Positions 8,858-17,453 of a stretch of DNA of 64,000 nucleotides are shown here, piece after piece. The notes under the pieces are model-generated. The model did no database searches. It saw nothing but the letters and a program-made list of their open reading frames with translations, and was not told where the DNA came from. The position numbers were made by a program, and so were the translations under genes. Source of the DNA: Phycisphaerae bacterium (GTDB lineage: Bacteria; Planctomycetota; Phycisphaerae; Sedimentisphaerales; Anaerohalosphaeraceae); assembly GCA_029858345.1 (NCBI GenBank), contig JAOUFG010000001.1, positions 41,916 through 105,915 of the forward strand, written 5' to 3'. Positions within the stretch are counted from its first letter, which is position 1, and each line of letters starts with the position of its first letter.

Positions 8858-8885
8858 TTATCGAGGCAATTAAACAGGGGCTTAA
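8858..8885 (-). promoter_or_regulatory. Sigma-28-like promoter of flagellin 1
   Basis: The minus strand reads TTAA, 16 bases, then CTCGATAA, resembling the sigma-28 consensus TAAA-N15-GCCGATAA. It is about 114 bp upstream of the flagellin ATG, the same distance as the better match in front of flagellin 2. Confidence 0.5.
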
Positions 8886-9175
8886 GGCAATTAAAGCGGC
8901 TTAAAACGACGCTTTCATCAAGGACCGATAGTGAATGGGATAATGTTGGTAGTATCTGAAAACAACGAGGCAAAAAAAATTACCCGCTTTCCCAAAAAAA
9001 AACAGCTCTTTGGTAAGAGATAAAAAATGATGAATTTAGGGGTTATGCAGGATATGTGTCACCGTGTCAGCCAATCAATATTCCGCACCGTTTTATTATC
9101 GGGTGAGACAAGCAAAAAAGGGAAATGAACGACAATACTCCGGATATTCTGCGGATGAGTGAAGAAAGTTGTAAT
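8886..9175. other. Intergenic region between flagellin 1 promoter and fliS 2
   Basis: AT-rich, with no open frame of note. A second CCCGATAA octamer (minus strand, about 9105) is present but has no matching -35 element. No repeat or RNA gene is recognised. Confidence 0.4.
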
Positions 9176-9574
9176 CTACAGAGCCCGGCTCTTTGGCAAG
9201 CGGGTACTTTGAGTGTGTCGGGTAATTTCTTCCCATCCTTGTCTTAAGTTATCCAGAATGGCAATTATTTCTTTAAGCATCCGCGTATCGTTTTTAATAT
9301 TCGCATCCCCCAAATACCGCCAGATGAAATTGTAAAGGGACCGCAGATTCTGAGCGACGCTTCCACCCCGGTCAAGATCCAGTGTGCTGTTCAACTCGAA
9401 GATGATATTCCGCGCGCGGCCAATGTTCCGATTTCTGCCGGCAATATCCTCCTGACCAATGCATTGGCCGGCCTTTTTTAGAAAACAGATCGCTCCATCG
9501 TATAATAGTACGATCAATCCTCCTTTTGTTTGCGTTGTTACAGCCGTTTCCTGATAGGCGATTGCAGCATTCAT
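9176..9574 (-). CDS. fliS: Flagellar secretion chaperone FliS (copy 2)
   Basis: A second FliS of 132 residues with AYQETAVTTQTKGGLIVLLYDGAI, LDLDRGGSVAQNLRSLYNFIWRYL and a C-terminal helix like copy 1. It ends with an extra basic tail (RHTQSTRLPKSRAL) absent from copy 1. It follows flagellin 2 by 135 bp, with a hairpin between, mirroring the downstream module. Each chaperone may prefer its own flagellin, which is inference. Confidence 0.94.
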   Translation of the reverse strand: MNAAIAYQETAVTTQTKGGLIVLLYDGAICFLKKAGQCIGQEDIAGRNRNIGRARNIIFELNSTLDLDRGGSVAQNLRSLYNFIWRYLGDANIKNDTRMLKEIIAILDNLRQGWEEITRHTQSTRLPKSRAL

Positions 9575-9640
9575 CCCGGAACTCCAGATTGTTAATCCCT
9601 ACTTTCAATTGATTCAAGAAGATGCCGGAAGGACAGGGCC

Positions 9641-9697
9641 CTTACCATTGGGGTGGCTGGCTATTACCATTACCAGACCACCCCGTATTATGGTAAG
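9641..9697 (-). other. Intercistronic hairpin between flagellin 2 and fliS 2
   Basis: CTTACCAT and GGGGTGG on one side pair with CCACCCC and ATGGTAAG on the other, giving a two-part stem of about 15 bp with a small internal bulge and a loop of about 21 bases. It occupies the same position as the 7864-7909 hairpin although the sequence is different, so the structure rather than the sequence is kept. Confidence 0.6.
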
Positions 9698-9709
9698 AAG
9701 TCTAAGATG

Positions 9710-10522
9710 TCATGCTCGTAAGAGGGTTAGTGCCATTTGAGGCATAGCATTGGCCTGTCCTAACATCGCAACGCCGGCCTGCGAAAGCACCTGGTTACGC
9801 GTCATGGCAGCCATTTCAGTCGCAACATCAACATCCGAAATGCGTGATTCAGCAGCCATCATATTTTCTGCCTGGATATTCAACACCTCATTGGTGCTTT
9901 CAAGACGGTTCATCATATAACCCAAGCTGGCCCGTGCGCTGTCCTTGAGTTGGATCGCGGTATCGACCAGACCCAGGGCAATCGCGGCATTTGCCGCCGT
10001 ACTGACAGTAGCACTGTCAAGACCCAGTGCCGAAGTCTGAACATCAACAGAGTTTACTGTGATGGATGATCCGACGCCAAAGTGAACACTAATGTTACCG
10101 GAAGCACTGTTGAGCATGTTGACGCTGTTAAAGCTTGACGTCGATGCAATACGATTGATCTCGGCGACCATCTGTGTGAATTCGTTGTTCATAATGTTTC
10201 GCTGCTGATCAGAATAAGACCCCGTCGCGGCCTGTTCGGCCAACTCGGCCAATCGAATCAGGATCGAGTCGATCGACCCCATAGCACCTTCCATGGTCTG
10301 AAGCATACTGATCGCATCCTGCGCGTTTCGCGAACCCTGCTGTGTCACAGCAACATCCGCCCGCATCAACTCGCGAACGGCCAGACCCGCAGCGTCATCC
10401 TTGGCGCTGTTAATCCTTAAACCGGAAGATAGCCGCTCTACCGATATAGCTAATGCATCGTAACTTCTCCCGAGATGCCTGGCAGCATTCTCGGCCATAA
10501 TGTTGTTCTTAATCGCTAACAT
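9710..10522 (-). CDS. Flagellin 2
   Basis: A 270-residue flagellin nearly identical in layout to flagellin 1, with ENAARHLGRSYDALAISVER, NSAKDDAAGLAVRELMRADV and the C-terminal QVLSQAGVAMLGQANAMPQM helix. Differences cluster in the short centre (NISVHFG versus TNTIHFG; STAANAAIALGLV versus TTTNAAAALALV). TAAGGAGA lies just before the ATG. It is the first gene of its module behind the sigma-28-like promoter at 10632-10658. Confidence 0.97.
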   Translation of the reverse strand: MLAIKNNIMAENAARHLGRSYDALAISVERLSSGLRINSAKDDAAGLAVRELMRADVAVTQQGSRNAQDAISMLQTMEGAMGSIDSILIRLAELAEQAATGSYSDQQRNIMNNEFTQMVAEINRIASTSSFNSVNMLNSASGNISVHFGVGSSITVNSVDVQTSALGLDSATVSTAANAAIALGLVDTAIQLKDSARASLGYMMNRLESTNEVLNIQAENMMAAESRISDVDVATEMAAMTRNQVLSQAGVAMLGQANAMPQMALTLLRA

Positions 10523-10592
10523 AATACAGTCTCCTTACCACAATTTACCATGATCCATTTTTTAACCGCTTATTTCGACCTGCTTTGGCAAC

Positions 10593-10620
10593 CCGATAAA
10601 AACGGTGTTTTTCTTATCGG
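10593..10620 (-). other. 5'-leader hairpin of flagellin 2
   Basis: CCGATAA and TTATCGG pair around AAACGGTGTTT, which can extend the stem. The element is in the predicted 5' untranslated leader, between promoter and start codon. It may stabilise the transcript or modulate translation. Confidence 0.4.
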
Positions 10621-10631
10621 TTCTAACTCCA

Positions 10632-10658
10632 TTATCGGAACACTTCAGGATCTCTTAA
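10632..10658 (-). promoter_or_regulatory. Sigma-28 promoter of flagellin 2
   Basis: The minus strand reads TTAA-N15-TCCGATAA, one mismatch in each element from the sigma-28 (FliA) consensus TAAA-N15-GCCGATAA with ideal spacing. It predicts a leader of about 100 bases before the flagellin ATG. The adjacent flgM supports FliA control. Confidence 0.72.
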
Positions 10659-10813
10659 GTTATTTATCCGGACGAAGAAAAAAAGATGAAAATGCCCGTC
10701 TGACGCATCTCATTCAGCTTTTTTATCGGATCCAGAAAAGGACGCATTTAAGGTAACTCAAAAAAACACTGTCTGTCGTCCTGACAGAACATGTTAATAA
10801 TATCACTCCCAAC

Positions 10814-10904
10814 AAAAAACTGCGCTTGATACGCGGTTATGTAGTTTCACGGCAGCACTTTAGAGTTCAGCCCGCGGAAATTTATTACCCCAAAGGGTAT
10901 AATA
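10814..10904. repeat. 91-bp structured element, copy A
   Basis: This segment aligns without gaps to 13168-13258 at roughly two-thirds identity. Best-kept parts are AAAAAACTGCGCT at the left, CTTTAGAG in the middle and CGCGGAAATTTATTACCC at the right. It can form two hairpins: ACTGCG/CGCGGT and the palindrome TACCC-CAAA-GGGTA. It lies between the flgM end and the flagellin 2 promoter. Confidence 0.55.
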
Positions 10905-11040
10905 TGCAGAAAATGAGTGTCCTTAAGGAGGGTGTTGGTCTCTTGCGTTCGAGGTCGCAACTCAGAGATTATGCGATACCGAGATTGATAGACACGGGGA
11001 TTGAATTGAATATCGGACCTGCACAGGCAAGGCGGTTGTT

Positions 11041-11355
11041 TTAGATACCAAACAAAAGAAGGTTTTCCGCCGCGGCTTCAATGGCTTCAGGTGTATCGAG
11101 CCGGCCTTCGGCGATCGCTTGCCTGGCCTGTTGGATCTTTTCAGAACGATCCACCTGATACTGCTCAAGAGAGCGATGAATAACCGAAGCTAATTCATGA
11201 CCCAGCTCATTGACAACCGCATCCATAGGAGCGATTTTTCGCTGCTGATTTTCCTGCGACAACTTTGTCGTATAAGCATTTGCTAAATTGTCCGATGGCT
11301 GAATCTGCATCATTGCTTTCTGATAAACAGAATCTATTTCAAACCTCAACATCAT
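11041..11355 (-). CDS. flgM: Anti-sigma-28 factor FlgM
   Basis: FlgM holds the flagellar sigma factor FliA inactive until the hook-basal body is complete and FlgM is exported. From the ATG at 11355 the product has 104 residues. The C-terminal 35 residues (RSEKIQQARQAIAEGRLDTP followed by EAIEAAAENLL) match the sigma-binding helices of the family; the N-terminal part is low in predicted order. A TTG at 11424 with an upstream AGGA is an alternative start giving 127 residues. It is next to the flagellin genes with sigma-28-like promoters. Confidence 0.82.
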   Translation of the reverse strand: MMLRFEIDSVYQKAMMQIQPSDNLANAYTTKLSQENQQRKIAPMDAVVNELGHELASVIHRSLEQYQVDRSEKIQQARQAIAEGRLDTPEAIEAAAENLLLFGI

Positions 11356-11491
11356 TCTCGTCTGTTCCTGCCTGTTCTTAAGATAAAAATCAAAAAAGTT
11401 TCTCTTTTTTATAAAATTGAGCAATTTTTCCTAAAGTTTTTATCGTCATCAGCCGATTGATGGGCATTTTTCCATCGTCCTATAAGATATC

Positions 11492-13123
11492 TCAGATAAA
11501 CATATTTAAGCCATCCTCAGTAATACCGACATCATATATCCGACTTTCCCGGCCGGAAATATCTTCGAATTGTGACGATCTTGGGCCGCGTCCAAAAGAG
11601 CGGGGATTCCCGAACATCTCGGACTCGGACGAATGCGTCGACGATTCATCACGAAATTGGTCTGCCCCTGAATAATCCGGCCCATTGGCGGCCTCGTCCT
11701 CTATTATTCCGTCCCGGCCGGGATCCCACCGGACAATTTCAATTCTCCGCACTTGGACGCCGCTGTTTTGCATCGCCGAAATCAGTTGAGGAAGGGCCTG
11801 TTCAACCTCTCGGCGCGTCTGGTTTTTCTGAACTTCAAGAAGTCCAACAACCTCATCCTCTGTCCGGTTAAATGTAATGCGAACGGTCCCCAAATGTTCG
11901 GGGGTCAGTGTCAACTGGATTCGTTGCTGCGGACCGGACACACTGACCGAGCTTAAGTGCTGCAGTATCTGATCAATCGGCTTTGTTGTTTCCGCCTGTG
12001 GAACAACGGCATGAACCCCGGTACGGGCAGGGGCTTCCAATGCGGCAGGAGAGGCGTTTTCTGACGGGTCAGCGCTATGCAGCATGGATTGCACATTCCG
12101 TATTTCAAACCCTTTCGGAACCCCGTCGTGCTCGCCGGAGACAGGTGCCGCTTCAAGTGGAACCGTTTTGGACTCCTTAATGTCGTGTGTTTTCTCTTGA
12201 GATGGCCCCGCTGCTGTCGGGGTGTCTGATTGCAACTGGAAATCCCGCTGTTGTTCACCTCGAGGGCCCTGAACAGGAACAACAGCGCCAGGATGAATCG
12301 GTTTGTCCCGATTCACCTGATCCGATTGCGGAGTTTCTGACTCCGGGGTGCTGCTAAGCGGTTTTCGCGTCTGCGTCATCGCCTCCGGTGACGGGGGCTG
12401 CTTGCCCTCTGTATCATTATTATCCTGGGCCGCCGCCATATTTTCTGTCGTAGCCGGTTTCGGGATATGGGCCTGTTTTTCATCCACAGACACCTCTTTC
12501 CCGCCGGTGCTGCTCGCAGAGGCCGATTTTTCCTGACCTTCACTTTTCTGCGATTCCGGTAAAGGAACCGCCGCCCCCTGCGCCTGAGCAAGCGGCTGGG
12601 TGTTCGGCTGACTTTGAGAGGTCTCAGTTTCACCAACGACGCCTGCAATCGAAGCCGGAGGATTGCCCGCTTCGACAACAACACCCGTAATGGGAGCCGT
12701 TTGCGGGCTATCCGCATTTTCCGATGGATTGCTTATTTCGGCGACCGCATATTCAAATACGATCTGTTCATCCGTGTTCTCAAGTAGATTATTTTCAGAG
12801 ACGAGAACTGAAGAGTTTGTCTGTTCAGTCAGATTTTCTTCAACCGGTTCCGCCGCATCCGTCTTCTGCTGAGGACACTCATCGAGCGTTTGTTCGCATT
12901 GTCCGTCTATCTTCCGCGACAGAACCTTATCAAAATCGTCGCGCGCCCCTTCTTTTTTCTGGACAGACCGGCTCGGCTTTTCGGCGATCTCACCGTCTGT
13001 CATTAAATCAGCCCGGTTCGGCCGCGATTGACGCATTAAACCCTGAGATTCAAGGTTTCTGCCTGTTTCATGAGCCAAATTAACCGGCCCTAACATGTGT
13101 GCAAGCGAAGTTGCTTCCGGCAT
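11492..13123 (-). CDS. fliK: Flagellar hook-length control protein FliK
   Basis: FliK is the exported ruler that sets hook length and switches FlhB substrate specificity. The 543-residue protein has a long, Gln/Glu/Pro/Ser-rich disordered region (to about 380) and then the conserved C-terminal hook-length domain (about 385-475: RIQLTLTPEHLGTVRITFNR, VGLLEVQKNQTRREVEQALP, LISAMQNSGVQVRRIEIV). A short acidic tail follows. A sigma-54 promoter lies 160 bp upstream. The repeat-like low-complexity centre is normal for the family. Confidence 0.9.
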   Translation of the reverse strand: MPEATSLAHMLGPVNLAHETGRNLESQGLMRQSRPNRADLMTDGEIAEKPSRSVQKKEGARDDFDKVLSRKIDGQCEQTLDECPQQKTDAAEPVEENLTEQTNSSVLVSENNLLENTDEQIVFEYAVAEISNPSENADSPQTAPITGVVVEAGNPPASIAGVVGETETSQSQPNTQPLAQAQGAAVPLPESQKSEGQEKSASASSTGGKEVSVDEKQAHIPKPATTENMAAAQDNNDTEGKQPPSPEAMTQTRKPLSSTPESETPQSDQVNRDKPIHPGAVVPVQGPRGEQQRDFQLQSDTPTAAGPSQEKTHDIKESKTVPLEAAPVSGEHDGVPKGFEIRNVQSMLHSADPSENASPAALEAPARTGVHAVVPQAETTKPIDQILQHLSSVSVSGPQQRIQLTLTPEHLGTVRITFNRTEDEVVGLLEVQKNQTRREVEQALPQLISAMQNSGVQVRRIEIVRWDPGRDGIIEDEAANGPDYSGADQFRDESSTHSSESEMFGNPRSFGRGPRSSQFEDISGRESRIYDVGITEDGLNMFI

Positions 13124-13167
13124 ATCCTGTAAACTCCTATATATAATATTTATATACCAGCTCTACT

Positions 13168-13258
13168 AAAAAACTGCGCTCCCTGCGCAGCTATGTCTCT
13201 ATTTCAAAAGCCTTTAGAGCCGTCCTCGCGGAAATTTATTACCCTAAAGGGTATTATT
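13168..13258. repeat. 91-bp structured element, copy B
   Basis: The partner of 10814-10904, located in the fliK leader. Here the left hairpin is perfect (CTGCGC-TCC-CTGCGCAG region) and the right palindrome is TACCC-TAAA-GGGTA at 13240-13253. Substitutions between copies keep the left stem paired. Confidence 0.55.
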
Positions 13259-13285
13259 CTTAATCTATAGTACCCAATTGAATGT

Positions 13286-13301
13286 AGCAAAAAATATGCC
13301 A
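13286..13301 (-). promoter_or_regulatory. Sigma-54 promoter of fliK
   Basis: The minus strand reads TGGCATATTTTTTGCT, a near-perfect sigma-54 -24/-12 element (GG-N10-GC). It points towards fliK and probably flgM. A second sigma-54 promoter at 13628 points the other way, so the 555-bp gap is a divergent control region. Confidence 0.82.
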
Positions 13302-13627
13302 TCCCTGCCCCCGCCTTTTCCACAAAGACTGTAACCTCATATTCATAATATAGTTATAAAATTAGCCGGCATTTTTCAGCCGCTCGTTCTTTTGGGGAAA
13401 TCTCACTTTTCATACGTACTTTTCCGGAAAAAATATCCGTTTGAGGGCTATATTTCGCGGATTTTGAGTAATCCTAATGATTTTTTAGTTTTTTAGACAC
13501 CTTTGGAGGGTCTGTCAAAAAAACAAACGTATTGAAAGACTTCTTTATTCTTCACTGTATGCCGCCAAAACCAAAAAAACACTGTTTTTGAATTAGAAAT
13601 CCGGTTTACATCGCCATTACACTATTT

Positions 13628-13643
13628 TGGCATAATTCTTGCT
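13628..13643 (+). promoter_or_regulatory. Sigma-54 promoter of the flgB-flhB operon
   Basis: TGGCATAATTCTTGCT matches TGGCAY-N5-TTGCT with the exact GG-N10-GC spacing. It is 53 bp upstream of the flgB GTG and heads an operon of 17 genes to about 26389. The DNA between 13302 and 13627 is AT-rich with no gene; activator binding sites are expected there but no repeat motif was identified. Confidence 0.88.
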
Positions 13644-13696
13644 GTCTTGAGGGAGTGTAGCTTTATCTAATCCGAACAATGATTGGAGAAATAATC

Positions 13697-14053
13697 GTGA
13701 TTCATGATTCGACTGTGATGGACCTTCTGACCGCGGGAATGAGAGCCGAATCCCTGCGGCAGCAGACCATTGCAAATAATATCGCCAATATCAACACAGA
13801 CGGTTTTCGCCGGTCGGAAATCGACTTTGAAGAAGTTCTGGCAAAAGCGCTGGACAAACAGGGGCCGTTTGATCCGGACACCCTAAAACCCGAGATTTTT
13901 CAGCCCGAAGACACCCCTATCAACGAATTTGGAAGTGATGTGGGGCTGGATCACGAAGTCGGGGAAATGGCCAAAAACTCCCTGCGGCACAGGGCCTATA
14001 TGCTGGTTTTGAAAAAGAAATATCAGCAAATGGACGAGGCCATGAAGTTCTAA
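13697..14053 (+). CDS. flgB: Flagellar basal body rod protein FlgB
   Basis: FlgB forms the proximal rod. From the GTG at 13697, which has GGAG eight bases upstream, it has 118 residues. An ATG at 13679 in the same frame lacks such a site. The rod signature LRQQTIANNIANINTDGFRRSEIDFEEVL is at the N-terminal side and the C-terminal helix LRHRAYMLVLKKKYQQMDEAM ends the protein. It opens the classic flgB-flgC-fliE order. Confidence 0.94.
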   Translation: MIHDSTVMDLLTAGMRAESLRQQTIANNIANINTDGFRRSEIDFEEVLAKALDKQGPFDPDTLKPEIFQPEDTPINEFGSDVGLDHEVGEMAKNSLRHRAYMLVLKKKYQQMDEAMKF

Positions 14054-14076
14054 ATTTATAGAAAGAACCCAAAACC

Positions 14077-14484
14077 ATGAAAGTTGACCCTAACTCATTC
14101 AGTACGATTGACATCGCGACGTCGGGCCTGCGTGCCTATGACCGTCAGATGAAGTTGATTGGTTCGAATATGGCTAACATTCAAACCACTGACGCCGGCA
14201 ATGGAGAGCCATACCGTCGGCTGATTGCTGAATTTGAGACGAATACCGATGATGGCGGCGGCGTTGACATCAAAGATATTGTCCAGGACCAAAGCCCGTT
14301 TCAGAAAGTATTCAACCCCGGTCATCCTGACGCAGATGAAGACGGCTATGTGTCCATGCCAAATGTAAATTGGGCATCTGAAATGGTCAATCTGAATGCG
14401 GCCAGCCGGGCATATCAGGCCAATGCGGCCATCTTGAGGCGTTATCAGAAAATGGTTGAAAGCAGTTTAGAGTTGTTAAGATAA
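14077..14484 (+). CDS. flgC: Flagellar basal body rod protein FlgC
   Basis: FlgC is a proximal rod subunit. The 135-residue product shows IATSGLRAYDRQMKLIGSNM followed by ANIQTT at the N-terminus and the family's C-terminal VNWASEMVNLNAASRAYQAN AAILRR helix. The middle keeps the QSPFQKVFNPGHPDADEDGY element typical of FlgC. It follows flgB by 23 bp. Confidence 0.96.
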   Translation: MKVDPNSFSTIDIATSGLRAYDRQMKLIGSNMANIQTTDAGNGEPYRRLIAEFETNTDDGGGVDIKDIVQDQSPFQKVFNPGHPDADEDGYVSMPNVNWASEMVNLNAASRAYQANAAILRRYQKMVESSLELLR

Positions 14485-14500
14485 AGACAGGAAGTCAAAA

Positions 14501-14815
14501 ATGTCCGTACAATTTAATCCCGCTATTGCAAATCTACAACAAACAGAGGCCCTTCGTCCCTCATTGCAAACCGTTCACGCACCACAGGGGACGAAGGTTG
14601 ATTTTGGAAACGCCGTCCAACAGTCCCTTGACAAGGTCAATGAGAAACAGGGACAAGCCAACCAGTCCATCGTCGACCTGCTCAGCGGCCGACAGCAGGA
14701 TATTAATTCAGTTGTGGCGGATGTGGCCAAGGCGGACATGAGCTTTAAGATGCTCGTGGGCGTTCGAAATAAACTCGTCGAAGCATACAAGGAAACGATG
14801 CGGATGCAAATCTGA
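14501..14815 (+). CDS. fliE: Flagellar hook-basal body complex protein FliE
   Basis: FliE links the MS ring to the rod. The 104-residue protein has the conserved C-terminal half VNEKQGQANQSIVDLLSGRQ, DINSVVADVAKADMSFKMLV and GVRNKLVEAYKETMRMQI. It is 16 bp after flgC with a plausible AGGAAG site. Confidence 0.95.
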   Translation: MSVQFNPAIANLQQTEALRPSLQTVHAPQGTKVDFGNAVQQSLDKVNEKQGQANQSIVDLLSGRQQDINSVVADVAKADMSFKMLVGVRNKLVEAYKETMRMQI

Positions 14816-14866
14816 TACTTCGGCAGCAATAAGGGTATTGTGACTTAACAGATAGGTGGTATAGCA

Positions 14867-16426
14867 CTGTTTCAGCAGATAAATACAATTTGGAATAAGA
14901 TCGGTCTGGTTCAAAAGGCCTTGCTGGCGGCCATCGTCATCGCATGTGTACTGACCGGAACACTCCTGACCAAGTGGGCTACCCGGCCGGACATGCGGCT
15001 TTTGTTTGGAAATCTGAGCATCGAAGAAAGCGCCAAGATCACCGAAAAGATCAGCGAGAAAGATGTTCCTTATGAAATCCGCGGCAACGGTTCCAGTATT
15101 TACGCCCCCGCCGATCAAATCCATACCTTACGCGCGGCCCTGGCACGCGACGGCCTGATGCCCCGCAGCGGTGAGCCGGGCTATGAGATTTTTGACAACG
15201 AGAAACTCGGCGTCAGTCCGGTGGTTCAGAAAATGAACTATAACCGGGCCATCCAGGGGGAACTGGCCCGCACGATCCAGGTGTTTGAAGGTGTTGAATT
15301 CGCACGCGTCCACATCGTTCGCCCTGAACAGACGATGTTTGTTTCAGAAGGCGAATCGGCGACCGCCTCGGTCATGCTCCGCCTTAAACCCGGTTACCAA
15401 CTCAGCGCCGGTACCGTCACCGCGATTTCAAATCTGGTCGCCGGCGCCATTGAAGGCCTTCAGTCCGAACACGTAACCGTCACGGACAGCAACGGCCGGA
15501 TGTTGAGTTCACAAACACCGGACAACGGTTTGGTAGCCGGGGCCAATAATTATAAAGACTACAAATCCAGCGTCGAACAGGAAATGACCGGCAACATCTT
15601 ACGGTCGCTGGAGGCCGTCCTGGGATCTGGCCGGGCAACCGTCATCGCTCAGGCCACGCTTGACATGACCCAGGAAACCGTCGTTAAAACAACCTACGAA
15701 AAAGGGATTCCGGTCGAGGAATCAAGCGAGACAATAAAAAACGTCCAACCTGCTTCAGTGGATGCGGACGGCAATGAAACTCAGCCGGGCAATACGGAAT
15801 CAACCGAGACAACAACGACGAGCAATAAAATCCCGGAAACCACAACAACAACCGCCACGGTCCCCGGAAAAGTAACCGCCTGGTCCGTGGCTGTGATCGT
15901 CGATCTGGCCAAAGAAAAAGTCGCTGCAGCCGAGGGTGCAGAGTCCGATGGTCAGGCGGCCGCCGCTGAAGCGGGCCAGCCGGAACTGATTATGACAGTG
16001 GAGGATGTAAAAGAGATTGTCCGGGTTGCTGTTGGGCCCGATTTGATCGCTGATAACAATCTAAGCGTCAAACATGTGGAGTTTAACCGGCCGCAGGCGG
16101 TCCTCTTTAACGATGAACCCACCACATTTGAAAAGCTGGCTCCCTTCGCAGAGATTGCACGTCAGTCTTCGATGGGCATTTTTGCGATTTGCGGATTGCT
16201 CGTTTTGAAAATCTTCACCCATGCCGGGAAACAAGCAGCCGTCTCAATCTCGCAAGCAAGCGCCTCCAACTCGCCGCATGCCCTTTCGCTCTCCGGCAAC
16301 CCGATGTTGACCGGCAGCAGCAACGAAACCATGGCAACGGTGCGCAACCAGATTAACTACCAGCTGCGTGAAAACCCCGAGCAAATCCGCCAACTCTTTT
16401 CATCATGGCTTTCAGAGGACGCCTAG
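14867..16426 (+). CDS. fliF: Flagellar MS-ring protein FliF
   Basis: FliF builds the membrane MS ring. The visible frame from a TTG at 14921 begins inside the first membrane helix. In-frame codons upstream read FQQINTIWNKIGLVQKALLA, the normal FliF N-terminus, back to a CTG at 14867 that follows AGGTGG by seven bases, so a rare CTG start is proposed (519 residues). The ring-building motifs are clear: MRLLFGNLS, LARDGLMPRSGEPGYEIFD, MNYNRAIQGELARTIQVFEG and VEFARVHIV. A Thr-rich periplasmic loop and a second membrane helix (near FAICGLLVLKIF) follow, with a C-terminal FliG-binding tail. Confidence 0.93.
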   Translation: MFQQINTIWNKIGLVQKALLAAIVIACVLTGTLLTKWATRPDMRLLFGNLSIEESAKITEKISEKDVPYEIRGNGSSIYAPADQIHTLRAALARDGLMPRSGEPGYEIFDNEKLGVSPVVQKMNYNRAIQGELARTIQVFEGVEFARVHIVRPEQTMFVSEGESATASVMLRLKPGYQLSAGTVTAISNLVAGAIEGLQSEHVTVTDSNGRMLSSQTPDNGLVAGANNYKDYKSSVEQEMTGNILRSLEAVLGSGRATVIAQATLDMTQETVVKTTYEKGIPVEESSETIKNVQPASVDADGNETQPGNTESTETTTTSNKIPETTTTTATVPGKVTAWSVAVIVDLAKEKVAAAEGAESDGQAAAAEAGQPELIMTVEDVKEIVRVAVGPDLIADNNLSVKHVEFNRPQAVLFNDEPTTFEKLAPFAEIARQSSMGIFAICGLLVLKIFTHAGKQAAVSISQASASNSPHALSLSGNPMLTGSSNETMATVRNQINYQLRENPEQIRQLFSSWLSEDA

Positions 16427-16429
16427 CCC

Positions 16430-17446
16430 ATGACGTTAACAGGTATTCAAAAAGCGGCTTTGTTGCTGACGACGCTCGATGCATCCACCGCAATGGGACT
16501 CCTGAAGGGCCAATCGCAGAAAGTCATCCAGAAAATTGCTATGGAACTGTCCCAACTGGACCTCAAAGGGAAGGTGGACGCCGAGCAGGCTTCTGAGGTT
16601 GCGCAACAGTTTTATGTTGAGCTAACCCAACCGAAAAGCGAAGGATTGCATATTAAGCGTTTTGTAAGCTCCCTGCTGCAGGATACCGCAGGCAAGGAGA
16701 AAGCAACTGAACTGCAAAACAAAATGCAGCAGGCCGTGATCCAGCGTGATCCCTATGTCATCATTTCAGATGCGCCGGCGTTCCACCTGGCATCCATCCT
16801 CCAGAATGAATCGCCCCAGACGATTGCCATCGTTTTATCGGAAATTCCGCCTAAACTTGGCACAGAGGTGTTGTGTTACTTTGATGAGCCGAAAGCCCAG
16901 ATGGCTGTCTGGCGGATGACTCAATTAACAACCGTTTCCCGGCAAACCGTGATCCGGGTTGGTGAGATGGTTCATAAAAACCTCATTGAAATGCAGTCTC
17001 AGCAGGTCAGCACGAAACCGAAAGAAGAGACCGCCACCGCAAACCTCAGGCAAATCGCATTAGTTCTTGGCGGCATGAAAAAGGAAAAACGCGACGCTCT
17101 TTTGGAAACGATTGAGGGCAAAGACGATGTGGCTGCCAACATCGTTCGGGCACTGATGGTAACCTGGGAGGATATCCCGAAAATTGAAGATAAATGTCTG
17201 CAGGGAATTCTGCGAAAGATAGAAGTCAAGATCCTGGCCAAGGCACTGCATGGTGCCGATGCGGTCGTCGCCGAGAAGATCTACGGGAATATCTCCGAAC
17301 GCATGAAAGAGATGATCGAAGAAGAGGTCTCTCTCATGGGCAGCCCAAGGAAAAAGGACATTGCAGAGGCCCGCGAGGAAGTCGTCCGTCCGATGCACGA
17401 AGCTAACAAAGCCGGGGAATTGCTCTTTATTGAAGAGGAGGATTAA
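16430..17446 (+). CDS. fliG: Flagellar motor switch protein FliG
   Basis: FliG is the C-ring subunit that contacts the stator and generates torque. The 338-residue product has the three-part FliG layout: N-terminal FliF-binding region (QKAALLLTTLD), the middle domain (FHLASILQNESPQTIAIVLS) and a C-terminal domain with the charged torque helix (WEDIPKIEDKCLQGILRKIE; ERMKEMIEEEVSLMGSPRKK). It starts three bases after fliF. Confidence 0.95.
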   Translation: MTLTGIQKAALLLTTLDASTAMGLLKGQSQKVIQKIAMELSQLDLKGKVDAEQASEVAQQFYVELTQPKSEGLHIKRFVSSLLQDTAGKEKATELQNKMQQAVIQRDPYVIISDAPAFHLASILQNESPQTIAIVLSEIPPKLGTEVLCYFDEPKAQMAVWRMTQLTTVSRQTVIRVGEMVHKNLIEMQSQQVSTKPKEETATANLRQIALVLGGMKKEKRDALLETIEGKDDVAANIVRALMVTWEDIPKIEDKCLQGILRKIEVKILAKALHGADAVVAEKIYGNISERMKEMIEEEVSLMGSPRKKDIAEAREEVVRPMHEANKAGELLFIEEED

Positions 17447-17453
17447 AGAGGTT

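Noticed and set aside
9098-9110. CCCGATAA octamer as another sigma-28 promoter
   Set aside because: No -35-like TAAA at 15 bases upstream; kept only as a note.
10826-11044. Small plus-strand frame between flagellin 2 and flgM
   Set aside because: It lies largely within the 91-bp repeat and has no ribosome site; the apparent similarity between copies is explained by the DNA repeat.
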